The notes: generated by a model from the letters alone, not told the origin. Positions 28,852 to 38,851 are shown, counted from the stretch's first letter. The stretch is 64,000 nt of DNA from Bacteroides propionicifaciens DSM 19291 = JCM 14649 (GCF_000375405.1 NZ_AQWS01000011.1:1-64000), one strand, 5' to 3'. A program made the numbers and translations.

Positions 28852-29932
28852 TATTAACTAGTTTGCCTGAAGCAACCTCTGCAATATAGTGTAGAAAGGA
28901 TAGGCTCACATCATCCATCTTTTCACCCTCTAACAAGACGCCTGCATTAAAATCAATCCAACCAGGCTTAAAATTAGAAAGCTTAGAGTTGGTAGAGACT
29001 TTAAGAGTAGGAACAAAAGTTCCAAATGGAGTTCCACGACCTGTAGTAAACAGAACTAAATGGCAACCAGATGCAGCTAAAGCTGTACTTGCTACTAAGT
29101 CATTGCCAGGTGCACTCAACAGATTTAATCCCTTAGTAGATAATCTATCACCATAAAGCAGTACATCACGTACGGGAGAAGTTCCCGCTTTTTGAGTACA
29201 ACCAAGTGATTTTTCTTCTAGTGTTGAAATACCTCCTTGCTTATTACCTGGTGAAGGGTTCTCATATATAGGTTGTTTATTCTCTATAAAGTAGGCTTTA
29301 AAATCGTTGATCAAGTGAACAGTCTTATCAAAGACCTCTTTACTTTCACAACGCTCCATAAGAATGGTTTCAGCTCCAAACATCTCAGGCACCTCAGTTA
29401 AAACAGTTGTTCCACCTTGTGATACCAGTAAGTCTGAAAAGGCCCCAAGCAAAGGATTTGCCGTAATGCCAGAGAAACCATCCGAACCTCCACACTTCAA
29501 ACCAACCTTCAACTCACTCAGTGGAACATCCACACGTTCGTCTTTAGAGGCCAAGGCATAAAGTTCTCGAAGTAATTTCATTCCCTCTTCATACTCATCA
29601 GAAACACGTTGAGTAGTCAAAAACTTCACTCTATCAGAATCAAATTCGCCCAAGAAATCCTTGAAAGCTCCTATCTGATTGTTTTCACAGCCCAGTCCTA
29701 CTACCAAGACAGCACCAGCATTTGGATGTAAAACCATATCACGAAGTATCTTACGTGTGTTTTCGTGATCTTCGCCAAGTTGAGAACAACCATAGTTGTG
29801 AGGGTATGCAAGAATAGCATCTACACCCACCCCTTTAGTTTCTTCTTGTAATCCTTTAGCCAATTCAGCAATTGTACCGTTAACACAACCTACGGTAGGT
29901 AAAATCCACACTTCATTACGAATGCCGACCAT
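28838..29932 (-). pseudogene. uxaA: Altronate dehydratase (UxaA) fragment lacking both ends
   Basis: A 364-residue frame strongly resembles the catalytic core of UxaA (usually about 495 residues). It contains NEVWILPTVGCVNG, NYGCSQLGEDHENTR, LGCENNQ, CGGSDGFSGITANP, TVLTEVPEMFGAE and the SLGCTQKAG and TGRGTPFG motifs. The N-terminal SAF domain and linker (about 130 residues) are absent; homology begins at VGIRNE, two residues into the frame, with an in-frame stop five codons upstream. At the C-terminus homology ends at SGKLVNNEKN, where the last 14 or so residues should follow. lgt ends only 34 nt upstream, so no room exists for the missing domain. No other hexuronate genes are nearby. Confidence 0.75.
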
Positions 29933-29966
29933 TGACTCTTCTTTTTAATGAACTTATGATAAGGTT

Positions 29967-30821
29967 CTATTTTTGAACTCTTTTGGGCTGCATTTGATCA
30001 AGCTTTTTGCCGTAAAAAATGCTAATTAACCCGATAATGATAAATGGGATACTTAACCATTGTCCCATATTAAGAGCCATTCCTGCTTCAAAATCAACCT
30101 GATCTTCTTTAATAAACTCGATAAAGAATCGGAAAGTAAAGATATAAACCAGACAGAAACCAAAGTAGAAACCTCGGTGTAGTTTTGAATCGTATTTCTT
30201 ATAGAGATACAGCATGATAAAGAACAGAAGTAGATAGGCTAGAGCCTCATAAAGCTGTCCTGGGTGGCGAGGCAGATTATCTACGCTCGAAAACACAAAC
30301 GCCCAAGGCACATCGGTAGGCATACCAATAATTTCGGAATTCATCAGGTTAGCCAAACGAATCCAGCAAGCTGTAATCGGAGTTGCCACGGCAATCATAT
30401 CAAGCACATCCATGTAGTTCATCTTTGTTTTGCGGCAATACATCCACAAAGCAACGATTAGCCCTAGGGTTCCACCATGACTCGCTAAACCTGCATAACC
30501 GACAAATTTCCACCCACCACCGTCGAGGAATTTAATAGGCAGAAATATTTCTAATGGATTAGCCAAATAGTATTCAGGGTCATAGAATAGACAATGCCCC
30601 AATCGAGCACCAAGCAAAATTCCAATAAAACAGTAAATGAACAGAGGTTCAAAGATCTTCTCAGATATCTTTTTATCACGATATTGATAGCGAACTACAT
30701 AATAGCCCAAGGCTATACCAATAGCCCAAAACAGACCGTAATATTTAATAGGAATACTTCCTAAATGAAACAGAACTGGACTTGGATCCCATTCTATAAA
30801 GAGAGGTAATGAATTCAGCAT
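29967..30821 (-). CDS. lgt: Prolipoprotein diacylglyceryl transferase
   Basis: Inner-membrane enzyme that attaches diacylglycerol to the lipobox Cys of prolipoproteins, 284 residues with about seven hydrophobic segments. The family motifs [24 protein letters not shown] and the phosphatidylglycerol-binding [12 protein letters not shown] are intact, with HPGQLYEAL further on. It is preceded by the ychF terminator. It would lipidate the many lipoproteins encoded in this window. Confidence 0.96.
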   Translation of the reverse strand: MLNSLPLFIEWDPSPVLFHLGSIPIKYYGLFWAIGIALGYYVVRYQYRDKKISEKIFEPLFIYCFIGILLGARLGHCLFYDPEYYLANPLEIFLPIKFLDGGGWKFVGYAGLASHGGTLGLIVALWMYCRKTKMNYMDVLDMIAVATPITACWIRLANLMNSEIIGMPTDVPWAFVFSSVDNLPRHPGQLYEALAYLLLFFIMLYLYKKYDSKLHRGFYFGFCLVYIFTFRFFIEFIKEDQVDFEAGMALNMGQWLSIPFIIIGLISIFYGKKLDQMQPKRVQK

Positions 30822-30888
30822 ATCGTGTTCAATTATAATTTATTGATTAATATTTATTCAAAGTAAATAATTCTATCCCAATGTACAT

Positions 30889-30929
30889 AAAAAAAGATAG
30901 AGGATTATGTAAAACACATCCTCTATCTT
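30889..30929 (-). terminator. Terminator after ychF
   Basis: AAGATAGAGGAT (30894-30905) pairs perfectly with ATCCTCTATCTT (30918-30929), and the minus strand then reads seven T residues. Confidence 0.87.
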
Positions 30930-30953
30930 CAAAATATCTTTGAGTACTAAGCC

Positions 30954-32054
30954 TTATACGTTAAAACGGAAGTGCATAATGTCACCATCTTGGACAATAT
31001 ACTCTTTACCTTCAACGCCTAGCTTACCAGCTTCACGAACAGCAGCTTCTGAACCGTATTTGATGAAGTCTTCATATTTGATTACTTCGGCACGGATAAA
31101 GCCTTTTTCGAAATCAGTATGGATTACTGCAGCACATTGAGGAGCTTTCCATCCTTTTTCAAAAGTCCAAGCTCTTACTTCAACTACACCTGCTGTGAAA
31201 TAAGTTTGCAAGTTAAGCAATTGGTATGCAGCACGAATCAAACGACTCACACCCGACTCTTCAAGACCTGCATCGGCTAGGAACATTTGACGCTCTTCGT
31301 ACGATTCTAGTTCAGCAATTTCTGATTCAGTTTTAGCAGCAACTACCAAAATCTCAGCCTTCTCCGCTTTTACAGCTTGGCGAACAGCCTCAACATGAGC
31401 GTTACCCGAAACAGCACTATCTTCATCAACATTACAAACATACATCACGGGTTTGTTAGTCAATAAAAAGAGCTCTTTAGAAGCATCAATTTCGTCTTGA
31501 GATTCAAACTCAACCGAACGAGCCGATTTACCCTCTTCAAGAGCTGCCTTGTATTTCAGAAGCACATTGTGTTGCACCTTAGCTGCTGCATCACCAGTTT
31601 GAGCTTGTCTGTAAATCTTTTGGATACGTTGATCAACAGTCTCCAAGTCTTTAAGTTGAAGCTCCGAGTCGATGATCTCTTTATCACGAACAGGATCCAC
31701 AGTACCGTCAACATGGGTTACGTTCTCGTCTTCAAAACAACGAAGCACATGAATAATTGCATCAGTTTCACGGATATTGGCCAAGAACTTATTTCCTAAA
31801 CCCTCACCTTTACTTGCACCTTTAACTAGGCCCGCAATATCAACAATTTCAACAGTTGTTGGTACTATCTTTTGTGGTTTAACAAATTCGGATAATTTAT
31901 TTAAGCGTTCATCAGGAACAGTAATCACACCCACATTCGGTTCTATAGTACAGAAGGGGAAGTTAGCTGCCTGAGCTTTTGCATTCGATAAACAGTTGAA
32001 GAGTGTCGATTTACCTACATTAGGAAGTCCGACAATACCACATTGTAAAGCCAT
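30954..32054 (-). CDS. ychF: Redox-responsive ATPase YchF (Obg family)
   Basis: Ribosome-associated P-loop ATPase of 366 residues. The G1 motif GLPNVGKST is at residues 8-16, G3 is DIAGLVKGASKGEGLG, and a C-terminal TGS domain ends at IVQDGDIMHFRFNV. The specificity position is NVDE rather than NKxD, as expected for an ATP-preferring YchF. It has a clear -7 promoter element at 32122-32129 and a strong terminator. Confidence 0.96.
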   Translation of the reverse strand: MALQCGIVGLPNVGKSTLFNCLSNAKAQAANFPFCTIEPNVGVITVPDERLNKLSEFVKPQKIVPTTVEIVDIAGLVKGASKGEGLGNKFLANIRETDAIIHVLRCFEDENVTHVDGTVDPVRDKEIIDSELQLKDLETVDQRIQKIYRQAQTGDAAAKVQHNVLLKYKAALEEGKSARSVEFESQDEIDASKELFLLTNKPVMYVCNVDEDSAVSGNAHVEAVRQAVKAEKAEILVVAAKTESEIAELESYEERQMFLADAGLEESGVSRLIRAAYQLLNLQTYFTAGVVEVRAWTFEKGWKAPQCAAVIHTDFEKGFIRAEVIKYEDFIKYGSEAAVREAGKLGVEGKEYIVQDGDIMHFRFNV

Positions 32055-32121
32055 TATATTATTGTATTATTTATTTTTAATTACTCGATTCTCAATGAAT
32101 TACTTTTTCTCAAAAGTTGTG

Positions 32122-32129
32122 CAAAGATA
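32122..32129 (-). promoter_or_regulatory. Putative -7 promoter element of ychF
   Basis: The minus strand reads TATCTTTG, an exact match to TAnnTTTG. It overlaps the small palindrome AAAGATAGTTATCTTT and predicts a leader of about 60 nt. Confidence 0.5.
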
Positions 32130-32144
32130 GTTATCTTTTAAGAA

Positions 32145-32873
32145 CTAACGGTCCTCCCCCCAACCAAATAATGCAAAATCATAGCTGATTGGGTCGCTAG
32201 GATCAAACTCTTTTAGGCTAGTAGTGAGCATTTCAACAGCTTTTCGGTCATTTGCTTTACGGTCAAGAAGCCCGAGTTCTCGAGATACCCGAGCCACATG
32301 TGTATCTAGGGGAATGAATAATTTGCTCGGAGAGATTGTTTTCCATAGCCCTAAATCGACTATTCCATCGTCTCGAACTAGCCAGCGAAGCGCCATATGC
32401 AAACGTTTACAAGCTGAGTTTTTAAGTGGGTTGGAGATATGTTTAGTTGATATCTCATCATTTGCTTTGGCTATTAGCGTGCGGAAATTAGTTATCCCTT
32501 CCCAAAGCGAATCGGCCTGACCAAAAATAGGCTCTAAACTCCTACTTTGTTGGTATGCAGCCTGAAGCCCCTTGCAATAATAGTACAAATCGTGCTCAAA
32601 GAAGGTGCGGTGTAGATTGGCTGTACCCAACGACTCGTAACCTCCACCCATTATATAATCGTAAGGAGATGCTCCCATCTTGTCCAAAATCTTTCGGGCG
32701 GAGTTTAGAATCATTGGCCTTTTTCCCCACGAAATTGTAGCCACAATAAAGCTAACTACCTCAATATCTTGCAAGCGCTGGTATTGATGCGAAAACTGAA
32801 TGGGGTCATTGGCGATAAATTCGGGTCTATTGTATTGAGCTCTTAGCTCATCTAATCTTTCTTTAATATCCAT
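32145..32873 (-). CDS. TIGR02757-family protein
   Basis: Conserved Bacteroidota protein of about 242 residues and unknown function. Recognisable stretches are RPEFIANDPIQFSHQY, FIVATISWGKRPMI, the MGASPYDYIMGGG turn, WLVRDDGIVDLGLW and PLDTHVARVSRELGLL. The last has the look of a helix-hairpin-helix DNA-glycosylase-type fold. The frame extends to an ATG at 32891, but that codon lies inside the terminator of the upstream nuclease gene. The ATG at 32873 (MDIKERLDEL) is therefore chosen. Confidence 0.8.
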   Translation of the reverse strand: MDIKERLDELRAQYNRPEFIANDPIQFSHQYQRLQDIEVVSFIVATISWGKRPMILNSARKILDKMGASPYDYIMGGGYESLGTANLHRTFFEHDLYYYCKGLQAAYQQSRSLEPIFGQADSLWEGITNFRTLIAKANDEISTKHISNPLKNSACKRLHMALRWLVRDDGIVDLGLWKTISPSKLFIPLDTHVARVSRELGLLDRKANDRKAVEMLTTSLKEFDPSDPISYDFALFGWGEDR

Positions 32874-32885
32874 ATATAAATAATA

Positions 32886-32915
32886 AGGCACTTCCTAAAT
32901 ATATAGAAAGTGCCT
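32886..32915 (-). terminator. Terminator at the end of the nuclease/receptor block
   Basis: AGGCACTTCC (32886-32895) pairs with GAAAGTGCCT (32906-32915) with one wobble. The minus strand continues TTATTATTTATAT. It closes the seven-gene minus-strand block beginning at 45866. Confidence 0.7.
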
Positions 32916-32938
32916 CATATCATCTCGTTTATCAACTA

Positions 32939-33973
32939 CTATTTAAGCTCTTTAAGCAAATAGATTAGGGTTGGGAAGTGATCACTATACCCGTTGATAA
33001 AATTATTACCATCGAAAGTACGGAAAGGATATCCCTTACGTTTACCTTCTCTATTGGTTAAAAACTCTTTGTTAAACACCTCAGCTTTCCAAAACTTCAA
33101 TGTATATGGAGCAGCCGAAAGAAGACTCTCGGAAATTATAATCTGATCGAATAAGTTCCACTTCCCTTGATAGGCAAGAGAACCAATTCCTTGATCGTAT
33201 AATCTCCACATCGGGTTATACAACCCTTGAGGTTTAACATCCGTAGGAAATTTCTTAGCGTTAAGCACCACACGTGTACTCTTGTTATTAGGGTCGTCGT
33301 TAAGGTCACCCATAATAACAATCTTAGCATCGGGGTTAATGTTTTGCAAAGAGTCAACCAAAGATTTTGTTATTGCTGCTGCATGCTCACGAAGTTCGGA
33401 AGATTTACTTCCGTAGCGCGAAGGCCAGTGATTAACAATAACGTGCATAGGTTCTCCAGCCAACAAACCACTCACAACCAATTGGTCACGTGTTTTGAAA
33501 TTAGGATTGTCTGGAAGTACATAGGGTTTTGCCACACTATTGGTTACTCTAAACAGTTTAGGGTTATAGAGCAAAGCAACATCGATACCACGCCAGTCGG
33601 GAGATTCGTAATGCACAATCTCATACCCCACATCAGCGATACGTTTATTCTTTACTAAATCTTCCAATACACGGCGATTCTCAACCTCTGCTACCCCCAA
33701 GATGGCTGGACCTGCGGGTGTGTAATCAGCACCAATTCGGCTAATTACTTTGGCAATATTGTCCAGTTTCTTTTCATACTTATCTTGTGTCCACTTATTG
33801 GCACCACTAGGTAAGTATTCGTCGTCACCAGGGTTATCCACATCATCTTCGGTATCGAAAAGGTTTTCAACATTATAAAAAGACACGCAGTAAGTCGCAT
33901 ACGACTTCTGGGCCTTCAACGAAGTCAACCCAAACGAAAGACAAAGAGTCAGTAGTAAATATTTAATTTTCAT
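32939..33973 (-). CDS. Secreted endonuclease/exonuclease/phosphatase (EEP)-family protein
   Basis: Periplasmic or exported metal-dependent phosphoesterase of 344 residues. A signal peptide ends near LKAQ. EEP motifs are in order: SFYNVENLFD (metal-site Asn and Glu region), GPAILGVAEVEN with the catalytic Glu, HVIVNHWPSR, VIMGDLNDDPNN (catalytic Asp and Asn) and the terminal YSDHFPTL with the active-site Asp-His. It is the distal gene of the minus-strand block, 19 nt after the DUF5689 lipoprotein. The EEP fold also covers phospholipases and phosphatases, so the nuclease assignment relies partly on context: another nuclease is fused to a surface lipoprotein at the other end of the same block. 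Confidence 0.88.
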   Translation of the reverse strand: MKIKYLLLTLCLSFGLTSLKAQKSYATYCVSFYNVENLFDTEDDVDNPGDDEYLPSGANKWTQDKYEKKLDNIAKVISRIGADYTPAGPAILGVAEVENRRVLEDLVKNKRIADVGYEIVHYESPDWRGIDVALLYNPKLFRVTNSVAKPYVLPDNPNFKTRDQLVVSGLLAGEPMHVIVNHWPSRYGSKSSELREHAAAITKSLVDSLQNINPDAKIVIMGDLNDDPNNKSTRVVLNAKKFPTDVKPQGLYNPMWRLYDQGIGSLAYQGKWNLFDQIIISESLLSAAPYTLKFWKAEVFNKEFLTNREGKRKGYPFRTFDGNNFINGYSDHFPTLIYLLKELK

Positions 33974-33992
33974 ACTATTATCTCTTTAGTTC

Positions 33993-36041
33993 TTATTTAA
34001 CACTTACTTCTAGGTTGTCCAAACGCAGACCGAACTTATTGTTTGCACCTTTAGCAACAAACTTGAGTTCTGCTCCGTCAACACCTTGAATTCCTTTGAT
34101 AGATAGGGTATAAAACTTATTTAAGTCGGCTTTACCTTTCACCTCTTTGGATTCAGTGGTTAATTGCTTACCGTTATACCAAACCTCTACACTATTAAGA
34201 TTGGTTGCATCAGTTTCGTTATAAACATTGGCAGCAACAGCATAGCTCAAGCTAAGTTCTTTACCACCTACACCTACAAGGCCAGCAACTACAAATTCAG
34301 AATCAGCATTTGCTTTAAGCCAAACGTGATTGTCCAAATCTTTAGTGTTTCTGATATCAGAAACATTAGTTGGGTCCGAGTAAACAACAGCTTTGTCGTC
34401 ATAGCCAGTAAAGGCTGCGATTTTTGGCCAAGCTGCATCACCTTTTTCAAATTTGGCTCCGAAACTCTCTTTCAAGACTACTCCATCTACAGGATCAGTC
34501 GGATCTGTAGGTTCTGTAGGGTCTGTAGGTACTTCACCATTAAAAGGAGTTACATCACTTGTACTGCGAATAGTCATTTGCCACTCACCTTTATGTGTCT
34601 CTACAAGACCAACAATAGTCAAATTGCCTGAAGGCATAATTTGGTCAGCAAATTTAGAGAAACCACTATTACGCATTGTCAAAGTCTTTCCACTAGCATC
34701 CTTGATTGTTCTATTGGTATTGACCTTAGGATTAGCATAAGGCTGACCAGCCTCAACAATAGTTACACCACTAAGCTGGACAAGGGTGTTCAAGTTGCTA
34801 CTGTTCAATGTTTCAATGGTTACAACTTTAGGTGTAACCTTATTGCCCACTGAAACTGTTGTAATGCGACTTTCAAAGTCGGCTAGGCTAATACGGTTAG
34901 CTTGTGCAGTTGACGAACCAATCTGAAGTAGACCTTCATAGAAAATTGCATCAAGACCTTTGGCATTAAAGACAACCTTTGTCCCTAAAGCTAGAGTTTT
35001 AGAAACGAAGCTATCATCTACACCCACAGTAATACCACCCGTTTCATCTTCGATATAAACTTTCTTAAATACGTTACTGTCAGTATCGTCACTCACCACA
35101 ATACCTCCGATTTTAACATCGTCTTCAATCTTCATTGCAGCTGATGCAGCACCTGCATACTTAGCTGCAAATTCAGCAATAGTCATGTTAGGTTTAGCAT
35201 TGGGGTCTTCAGGATCAGTTGGCTCAGTTGGGTCGGTCTCACCTGGTGCTTTACCATCAAAAGTCAAGACATCGTCAAGTGAGCGAATCATCAACTGCCA
35301 ATCACTTCTATGTTTACTCAAAATACCTACAACACTACCTGTACCAAAAGGTAAGATCTCTTTGTAGAAGTTCGAGTAACCACTAGTTCTTAGAATGATG
35401 GTATTTCCTTTAGCATCTTTAATATTTCTATTAACAGTCTTTTGATCTTCAGCATAAGGAAGCTTGCCTCCATCAGTGAAGTAAATACCCTCTAGCTCCA
35501 CTAGCGTATTAACATCTTTATCACTTAGTTTGCTAAAGTCAGTAACAACTGTAGGTTTGATAGCTTCAACATTTGGCCAATTGTTTTTAACCACGTGCTT
35601 AGTGAAGATATTCCATGGAATACGATTGGCTTGTGTATCACCATAACCGATTTGTAACTGCTCTCCATAAGAGACCATATACAAACCATGTAGATTAATA
35701 TACACCTCTTGTCCTAGAGCGTAATCTGTTGATATGTTGTTTTGATCAGCACCTAGGTTAATACCCCCTGTGTGATCTTCGATATAAACCTGTTTGAAGA
35801 TATTACCCGAAGCATCACTGCTGATCACTCTTGCTTTAAGAATATATTCGAATTCAATAAGCTGGGGTGTGCCTTCGGCAACATTCTTATAGTTCTCTTT
35901 AAGTTCTTTTATGGTAATGTTTTCCTCTGGACCTGTATAAACAGGCTTGTTCAGAGGTGGCATGTCATAATCTTTAGAACAGCCAACGGCTGCAACTACC
36001 AATACGAGAAGCAGACCAAGTATTTTATGTATTGTTTTCAT
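33993..36041 (-). CDS. Lipoprotein with two DUF5689 domains and a C-terminal module
   Basis: Cell-surface or outer-membrane lipoprotein of 682 residues with lipidated Cys21 (AVGC). Two homologous DUF5689 domains (about 35-265 and 285-505) repeat the same landmarks: FKQVYIEDHTGGINLG against FKKVYIEDETGGITVG, QANRIPW against QANRISL, NRNIKDAKGNTIILR against NRTIKDASGKTLTMR, and WQLMIRS against WQMTIRS. Thr/Asp/Pro/Glu linkers (TDPTEPTDP) join the domains. The last 150 residues match the C-terminal module of the lipoproteins at 38900-43983, ending GLRLDNLEV. It lies between the TonB-dependent receptor (26 nt) and the EEP enzyme (19 nt), so joint function is likely. Confidence 0.85.
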   Translation of the reverse strand: MKTIHKILGLLLVLVVAAVGCSKDYDMPPLNKPVYTGPEENITIKELKENYKNVAEGTPQLIEFEYILKARVISSDASGNIFKQVYIEDHTGGINLGADQNNISTDYALGQEVYINLHGLYMVSYGEQLQIGYGDTQANRIPWNIFTKHVVKNNWPNVEAIKPTVVTDFSKLSDKDVNTLVELEGIYFTDGGKLPYAEDQKTVNRNIKDAKGNTIILRTSGYSNFYKEILPFGTGSVVGILSKHRSDWQLMIRSLDDVLTFDGKAPGETDPTEPTDPEDPNAKPNMTIAEFAAKYAGAASAAMKIEDDVKIGGIVVSDDTDSNVFKKVYIEDETGGITVGVDDSFVSKTLALGTKVVFNAKGLDAIFYEGLLQIGSSTAQANRISLADFESRITTVSVGNKVTPKVVTIETLNSSNLNTLVQLSGVTIVEAGQPYANPKVNTNRTIKDASGKTLTMRNSGFSKFADQIMPSGNLTIVGLVETHKGEWQMTIRSTSDVTPFNGEVPTDPTEPTDPTDPVDGVVLKESFGAKFEKGDAAWPKIAAFTGYDDKAVVYSDPTNVSDIRNTKDLDNHVWLKANADSEFVVAGLVGVGGKELSLSYAVAANVYNETDATNLNSVEVWYNGKQLTTESKEVKGKADLNKFYTLSIKGIQGVDGAELKFVAKGANNKFGLRLDNLEVSVK

Positions 36042-36067
36042 ATCTAATTTGCTTTATGATCGTTTAA

Positions 36068-38788
36068 TTAAAATTTATAGCTAACATTTAAGAAACAGTT
36101 GATTCCTTGCATATAGAAATAACGAGATTGGAACTTATTGGGTTTTTCTAAATCCAAACGTCCTTGCTCGTAACCACCAGTCTTTACGTTCTCTCTATTT
36201 AGTAAGTTATTTACAGATAGATTAAAGTTGATGGAGTTTCTATTTTTAAGGTAAAGTATCTTTCCAAGAGAGAAATCTAAAGTAAATGCACTTCCATAAC
36301 GCTCTTGATGTGTTAGGTCACGATATGCTTCGTACTCGGGAGTACCTGGGTTCACATTTACATAATTGGAAGCCAGACGGCGCATAGGTGAAATATCAAT
36401 ATAGTTTCTTCCCATACCGTTTAAGTTCATACTCACGAACCAGAAGTCGTAGAAATAGTTAACACCGATAGTTCCTGCAATCTGCGGAGTTCCTCCTACA
36501 TAAGCATTCTTTAAATAAACTTTTTCCTGAATTCCCATCTCTTTACCATTCTCATAGCTGATAGTTCCTTCAGGGTTGTTATTGTAATAATATTGAGCTA
36601 CAGTACCTGCAAAGTCAAAGTTCCAGTTATCGTTTAATTTATAATTGAAACCCAACTCTACTCCTCGGTGTACTTTATCAACTCCTGTAAGCAGGTGGTT
36701 AACAAAAGTACGCTCAGAGTCGTGATAGTAACTTGATCTCATCATTTGATCAAAGAAGCTCGTTTGGAACAGTGACACTCGTCCATGAATAGAAGGCATA
36801 GAGAATACATAGCTTAAGTCAGCTGTAAAAATCCCTGCACTCTTCATATCGTCCGAAGTAAAATCGGATATTCTAGGTGAGATGTAAGCCTTTTCAACCA
36901 TTGGAGCTTCTGTCATATAACCAATATTGGCAGTAATAAAGTGACGACCATTGATTTTGTAGGTCAATCCTGCTTTCATACCGTAGTCAACAAATGAATG
37001 GTTATCACCACGACCATAAGAGTTGTCTGGATATCTACCGTTCATCATATAACCCTTACGATGGAAGTCTGTATACGAAAGTTTAGCTCCATAGTAGAAG
37101 TCAACATTTCGGTATTTATAGACATTTTGGAACCAAACATTAGCATTGTTCACATTAAACTTAAAGTCGTAGCCAAAAGTATCACCACCATAAGCTCTAC
37201 GATTAGGCTTTAACAAGTCATTCTGAACTGCATTCGGGTCACCCTGGAAATCACGCTCTGCAAACTTGTCAATATCAAGTACGTATTGAGAACCCAAAAG
37301 GTCTTTTACGGTCTTGTACTGATACGATTGAGAGTTGCGAAGTCCGATACCTCCAATAAACTTCATATTTTCGTTTATATCAGCATCAAAAGTTGAGTTT
37401 AGCGAAATCTCAAACAAGTCTTTGTGACGTTCTTCAAGCATATAAAGGGCAGCATCATTGCCTTGTCGAGCTGCCATTTGGTTAGCCTCATACATCTTAT
37501 CCCAGTTCACCTGAGTTACATTGGGATCGCCCGTACTCCAAAGATATTTGTAGTAGTCTTGAACCTCTTCATTTTCAAAATAAGAAGGCAAGTATCTGTA
37601 GTAATCAGGACGTGGGTCTGGAGCGTTATACCAGTTTAGCGCTGTACCACCATACATATTATAGTGTGCACCAACCCCTGTGGTTAATCTCATGTTTTCA
37701 TCGATTTTCCACACGTGAGAAATTACAGCTGTTGGGTCAAACGAACGTACTACTTTCGAGTTACGACGTTTACCGTTTTGATATCCCCAGTTTGGGTTGT
37801 ATAGGTTATTATCTCTTAGATCGTAAACCTCTTGGTAAGAACCTCCTTGTTGTCCACGACGAACAGGAGAACCAAATGTTATGAACGAGATGCTATGTCT
37901 ACCCTCATCCCATTGTTTTTCAGCGCCAATAGCATAAGAGAAGTTATCATAAAACACACCATCAATATAACCACGGTCAGCATAACGACCACCCACAGAG
38001 ATGTTAAATGCCCAACCATCGTCTCTTAAGCCTGTAGCATAAGAAGCCATACCACGTACGTAATAATTACGATTCGTGTATGAGGCTGATATTTTTCCAC
38101 CCTGAGCATAGTTACCCGAACGCATGTTGATGTTTTCGGCTCTTCCAATACCTCCGAATGAGAAACGAGAAGGCGCTAGATAATCGGCAGCATCACCATT
38201 ACGAGTAACATCGTTGAGCGCTCCAATAGCAGAGTAGTTGAATACTCCTCTGATCTGATCATTAAAAGCTACACCGTTAATGAATTTCTGTTCGTAGTTG
38301 TTGTCATAACCACGGACTTTAAAACGCATTGGAGACAATTGGTAAGCAATATTATTAAGATACATATCGTTAGATAGAATAACCATTGGGCTGACATCTT
38401 GCGAAAGACCGCCATCATCATCACCTATCATATCTTCATCTAGAAGACCTACCAAGTTCTTATCCATACTGAGCTGTTTTACAGCTACTTTTATACCCCC
38501 CAAATCATTTGATTGAGTTGGACTGTACTTCACTGGCACCTCCTTGGCCATAATCCTCGCAGAGGATATAATTAACACATCTGAATCACCTGTTAGGTTA
38601 GTGAATATAAATTCACCCTTCTCATTGGTTTCAGTAGTGTAATTATGACCTCGCAAAATCACAGCAATTCCCTGCAGTGGCTCTCTAGTTGCATCATCAA
38701 TAATCCGTCCTTTTAATCCACCATTGGTTTGAGCCAATACTGGTAGAGATAAAAGGAGCATTATAAATGCCATTAGTTTTTGTTTCAT
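36068..38788 (-). CDS. TonB-dependent outer-membrane receptor with carboxypeptidase-regulatory-like domain
   Basis: Outer-membrane active transporter of 906 residues. A signal peptide ends near VLAQ, followed by a CarboxypepD-regulatory-like domain (about 22-105; LKGRIIDDATREPLQGIAVILRG). The plug follows (about 135-230; YQLSPMRFKVRGYDNNYEQKFINGVAFND). The rest is a 22-stranded-barrel-type region ending in Phe (FLNVSYKF). There is no SusD partner. The immediate neighbours are the double DUF5689 lipoprotein and EEP enzyme downstream, and fimbrillin-like lipoproteins with a nuclease upstream. The imported substrate is inferred to be nucleic-acid-derived. Confidence 0.92.
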   Translation of the reverse strand: MKQKLMAFIMLLLSLPVLAQTNGGLKGRIIDDATREPLQGIAVILRGHNYTTETNEKGEFIFTNLTGDSDVLIISSARIMAKEVPVKYSPTQSNDLGGIKVAVKQLSMDKNLVGLLDEDMIGDDDGGLSQDVSPMVILSNDMYLNNIAYQLSPMRFKVRGYDNNYEQKFINGVAFNDQIRGVFNYSAIGALNDVTRNGDAADYLAPSRFSFGGIGRAENINMRSGNYAQGGKISASYTNRNYYVRGMASYATGLRDDGWAFNISVGGRYADRGYIDGVFYDNFSYAIGAEKQWDEGRHSISFITFGSPVRRGQQGGSYQEVYDLRDNNLYNPNWGYQNGKRRNSKVVRSFDPTAVISHVWKIDENMRLTTGVGAHYNMYGGTALNWYNAPDPRPDYYRYLPSYFENEEVQDYYKYLWSTGDPNVTQVNWDKMYEANQMAARQGNDAALYMLEERHKDLFEISLNSTFDADINENMKFIGGIGLRNSQSYQYKTVKDLLGSQYVLDIDKFAERDFQGDPNAVQNDLLKPNRRAYGGDTFGYDFKFNVNNANVWFQNVYKYRNVDFYYGAKLSYTDFHRKGYMMNGRYPDNSYGRGDNHSFVDYGMKAGLTYKINGRHFITANIGYMTEAPMVEKAYISPRISDFTSDDMKSAGIFTADLSYVFSMPSIHGRVSLFQTSFFDQMMRSSYYHDSERTFVNHLLTGVDKVHRGVELGFNYKLNDNWNFDFAGTVAQYYYNNNPEGTISYENGKEMGIQEKVYLKNAYVGGTPQIAGTIGVNYFYDFWFVSMNLNGMGRNYIDISPMRRLASNYVNVNPGTPEYEAYRDLTHQERYGSAFTLDFSLGKILYLKNRNSINFNLSVNNLLNRENVKTGGYEQGRLDLEKPNKFQSRYFYMQGINCFLNVSYKF

Positions 38789-38851
38789 ACTCTTTGCGAT
38801 TTTATTTCAATAAACTGTTTAAAACTCATATTATCTTAATCATTAAGACAA

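Noticed and set aside
33227-33658. Antisense open frame of 143 codons within the EEP gene
   Set aside because: The EEP protein is well supported on the opposite strand; the antisense product is Cys/Val-rich without motifs.
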